From Stigmatella ashevillena (GTDB lineage Bacteria > Myxococcota > Myxococcia > Myxococcales > Myxococcaceae), in NCBI RefSeq assembly GCF_028368975.1, contig NZ_JAQNDM010000002.1, positions 2,180,007 to 2,244,006 on the forward strand: a stretch of 64,000 nucleotides of DNA. Direction: 5' to 3'. The translations under genes were made by a program, and so were the position numbers. Every line of letters starts with the position of its first letter. Position 1 is the first letter of the stretch. Below are positions 62,450 through 64,000 of this stretch, one piece after another. Under the pieces are notes generated by a model, which did no database searches, was not told the origin of the DNA, and saw nothing but the letters and a program-made list of their open reading frames with translations.

Positions 62450-62597
62450 GGGGCTGACTCAAGCCTATCAAGCAATCTCTGCTGGAGAACTCTCCCGAGA
62501 AGGCGCGCAATCTCCCCCTTACGACAAGGGTTGTTTTCGCGGCTCAATCAAACCTGGGAAGCTCAGCCTGATGGAGCAAGCGCCAGCTTACAGTGTA

Positions 62598-62625
62598 TTG
62601 ACAACTGGGCGACCCCGGCTATTGT
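62598..62625 (+). promoter_or_regulatory. Candidate sigma-70 promoter for the outer-membrane receptor
   Basis: TTGACA at 62598-62603 is a perfect -35 box, followed after 16 bases by TATTGT (4 of 6 matches to TATAAT) at 62620-62625. The receptor ATG is 58 bp further on. This is a pattern match only. Confidence 0.45.
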
Positions 62626-62682
62626 CGCACGCCTTTTGGGGTGCAGTGCAACAAACCCACCCTAGAGGGGTCCCGCGTGAAC

Positions 62683-64000
62683 ATGAGACGGATACTCCGG
62701 GCAACTGGACTGGTCGTGGTCGTGGCTTCGTCCTACGGGACCGCAGCCTACGCTGACAGCGTGATTCTCGGTACGGTCTTCAACGCCGAGACCCAGAAAC
62801 CGGTCGCGGATGTGGTCGTCACGGCCACCTCGCCCAACCTGCAAGGCAAGCAAGAGGTGGTGACGGACGCCCAGGGGCAATACCGCATTCCTCAACTGCC
62901 GCCGGGCGTGTACACCCTGCGCTTCGACAAGGAATCGTTCAATGCCTTCTCGCGCCCGGAGGTCCCGCTGCGGCTGGATCGCACCATCCGCGTCAACGTG
63001 GAGCTGCTGCCCGAGAATGCCACCGAGGCCATCACGCTCGACGTCAAGGGCGTGGCGCCGACCATCGACGTGGGCTCGACGACGATGGGCATCAACGTCG
63101 ACCAGGACTTCATCCAGCGCATCGCGGTGAACCGTCCGGGAGGCAAGTCGGGCTCTGCCCGCTCCTTCGAGAGCCTCGCCGAACTGGCGCCGGGCGCCCA
63201 GGAGGACCTCTTCGGTGTGTCCATCAACGGCACCACCTCACCGGAGAACGGGTATGTGGTGGACGGCCTGTCCACCAACGACCCGGCCTTCGGCGTCAAC
63301 GCGAGCCCGCTGAGCGTGGAGTTCGTGCAGGACGTCAACATCATCACCGGCGGCTACATGCCGGAGTACGGTCGCTCGACGGGCGGCGTGCTCAACGCGG
63401 TCACCAAGTCCGGCTCCAACGAGTTCCACGGCTCCGTTTACGGCACCGTCACCCCGGGAGCGCTCGAGGGCACACGCGATCAGGTGGTCAGCGCCTCCTC
63501 GGTGATCGCGGGCCGCAACGCCCTGGACGTGATGGGCGACGTGGGCGCTACCCTCGGCGGTCCCCTCCTGAAGGACAAGCTGTGGTTCTTCGCCGGTGTG
63601 GCCCCCAACTACAGCCACTACACGCACACGCGCTCGATCAACGCGTACCAGACGGAGATCGACCCGAACTCGGGCCAGCTCGTGGTGAAGACGAATGATC
63701 GCGGCTTCAACCTGTTCACGCAGATCCCGGGCTCGGAGCGCAAGATCGGGTTCCAGGGGAAGAGCCTGCAGTACATCGGCAAGCTGACGTACCTGCTCAA
63801 CCCGGATCACAACCTCTCGGTGTCTGTCATGGGCACGCCGACCACGTCGGGGGGGAACGGCACCATCTCCATCAGCCCGTTGACGGGCCTCGTGCTCCCG
63901 CGCATCGTCGGCAGCCCCGATGCCGAGATCTTCTATACGAAGGCAGTGTCGAGCACCACGTCCACCGCCCTGAAGTACTCGGGTGCCTCCAACGACAAGA
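62683..64000 (+). CDS. Oar-like TonB-dependent receptor, 3' end outside window
   Basis: At least 439 residues are visible and the frame is open to the right edge. A signal peptide (TGLVVVVASSYGTAAYA) is followed by a carboxypeptidase-regulatory-like beta domain, residues 25-110 (ILGTVFNAETQKPVADVVVT). A TonB plug then contains FGVSINGTTSPENGYVVDGL and EYGRSTGGVLNAVTKSGSN, and the first barrel strands follow. This is the layout of Oar and related myxobacterial receptors. GAGGGG precedes the ATG at 62683; a GTG six bases earlier is possible. The ligand is unknown. Confidence 0.9.
   Translation, partial: MRRILRATGLVVVVASSYGTAAYADSVILGTVFNAETQKPVADVVVTATSPNLQGKQEVVTDAQGQYRIPQLPPGVYTLRFDKESFNAFSRPEVPLRLDRTIRVNVELLPENATEAITLDVKGVAPTIDVGSTTMGINVDQDFIQRIAVNRPGGKSGSARSFESLAELAPGAQEDLFGVSINGTTSPENGYVVDGLSTNDPAFGVNASPLSVEFVQDVNIITGGYMPEYGRSTGGVLNAVTKSGSNEFHGSVYGTVTPGALEGTRDQVVSASSVIAGRNALDVMGDVGATLGGPLLKDKLWFFAGVAPNYSHYTHTRSINAYQTEIDPNSGQLVVKTNDRGFNLFTQIPGSERKIGFQGKSLQYIGKLTYLLNPDHNLSVSVMGTPTTSGGNGTISISPLTGLVLPRIVGSPDAEIFYTKAVSSTTSTALKYSGASNDK

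Noticed and set aside
1-64000. Search by eye for tRNA, rRNA and insertion sequences
   Set aside because: No T-loop-like GGTTCGANTCC, no rRNA-like stretch and no transposase were found. A covariance-model scan would be needed to exclude short RNAs.

Overview
This window looks like chromosomal DNA from a predatory myxobacterium of the suborder Cystobacterineae (a Stigmatella, Archangium, Hyalangium or Cystobacter relative). The evidence is very high GC with strong G/C third positions, dense gene packing, and several families typical of that group: a giant kinase/ATPase/GAF/histidine-kinase protein, an FHA-containing sigma-54 activator, a DUF4388 protein, an Oar-like carboxypeptidase-repeat TonB receptor, many lipoproteins, and wall- and polysaccharide-degrading enzymes. 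The genus is an inference. I see no rRNA, tRNA, CRISPR array or intact insertion sequence.

Layout. 1-2856: the C-terminal part of the large hybrid kinase. 3.0-5.2 kb: a small accessory patch, with a TetR/SDR pair sharing a palindromic operator and a compositionally foreign DUF1569 gene. 5.5-10.8 kb: secreted proteins and lipoproteins, including a frame-disrupted lipoprotein and another gene remnant. 10.9-13.4 kb: a divergent FHA pair, one of them a sigma-54 activator. 13.4-17.2 kb: a radical SAM protein, a periplasmic beta-propeller, a chalcone-isomerase-like protein and serC. 17.3-19.2 kb: a three-gene bufferin-type copper RiPP operon (precursor with three EGKCG motifs, DUF692 maturase, DUF2063 partner). 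19.3-27.4 kb: an M61-like lipoprotein peptidase, a RamB/ScfR-like regulator, a TPR protein, a TauE/SafE exporter with its DUF1634 partner, and leucyl aminopeptidase. 27.5-35.2 kb: a leftward housekeeping block (ruvB, lpxC, a SurA-like/DsbA lipoprotein, DUF4388, pyrF). 35.2-45.8 kb: a dehydrogenase/MBL-fold pair, a secreted GH71/99-like enzyme, a PKD protein, a GHKL-ATPase/HExxH protein and a MATE transporter.

46.0-51.1 kb is lipid-centred: a GT-C membrane protein, a fatty-acid-hydroxylase-fold enzyme, and an overlapping pair in which a ketoacyl synthase III is fused to a haem-oxygenase-like diiron domain and followed by a fatty acid desaturase. 51.2-55.9 kb: an MscS channel, a methyltransferase, a cyclase-family enzyme and a DUF3137-like protein. 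56.1-60.2 kb: a lipoprotein combining M23 endopeptidase, GH25 muramidase and 13 wall-binding-type repeats, an L7/L12-like membrane protein, and a GH76 mannanase. 60.3-62.4 kb: a TetR-controlled unit (degenerate inositol-monophosphatase-like protein plus NADP-binding reductase) with a clear operator. The window ends inside an Oar-like outer-membrane receptor.

Most worth following up: the bufferin-type operon, whose precursor carries a lipobox and whose first intercistronic gap holds a terminator-like hairpin; the KAS III-diiron oxygenase fusion overlapping a desaturase; and the GHKL-metallopeptidase fusion.
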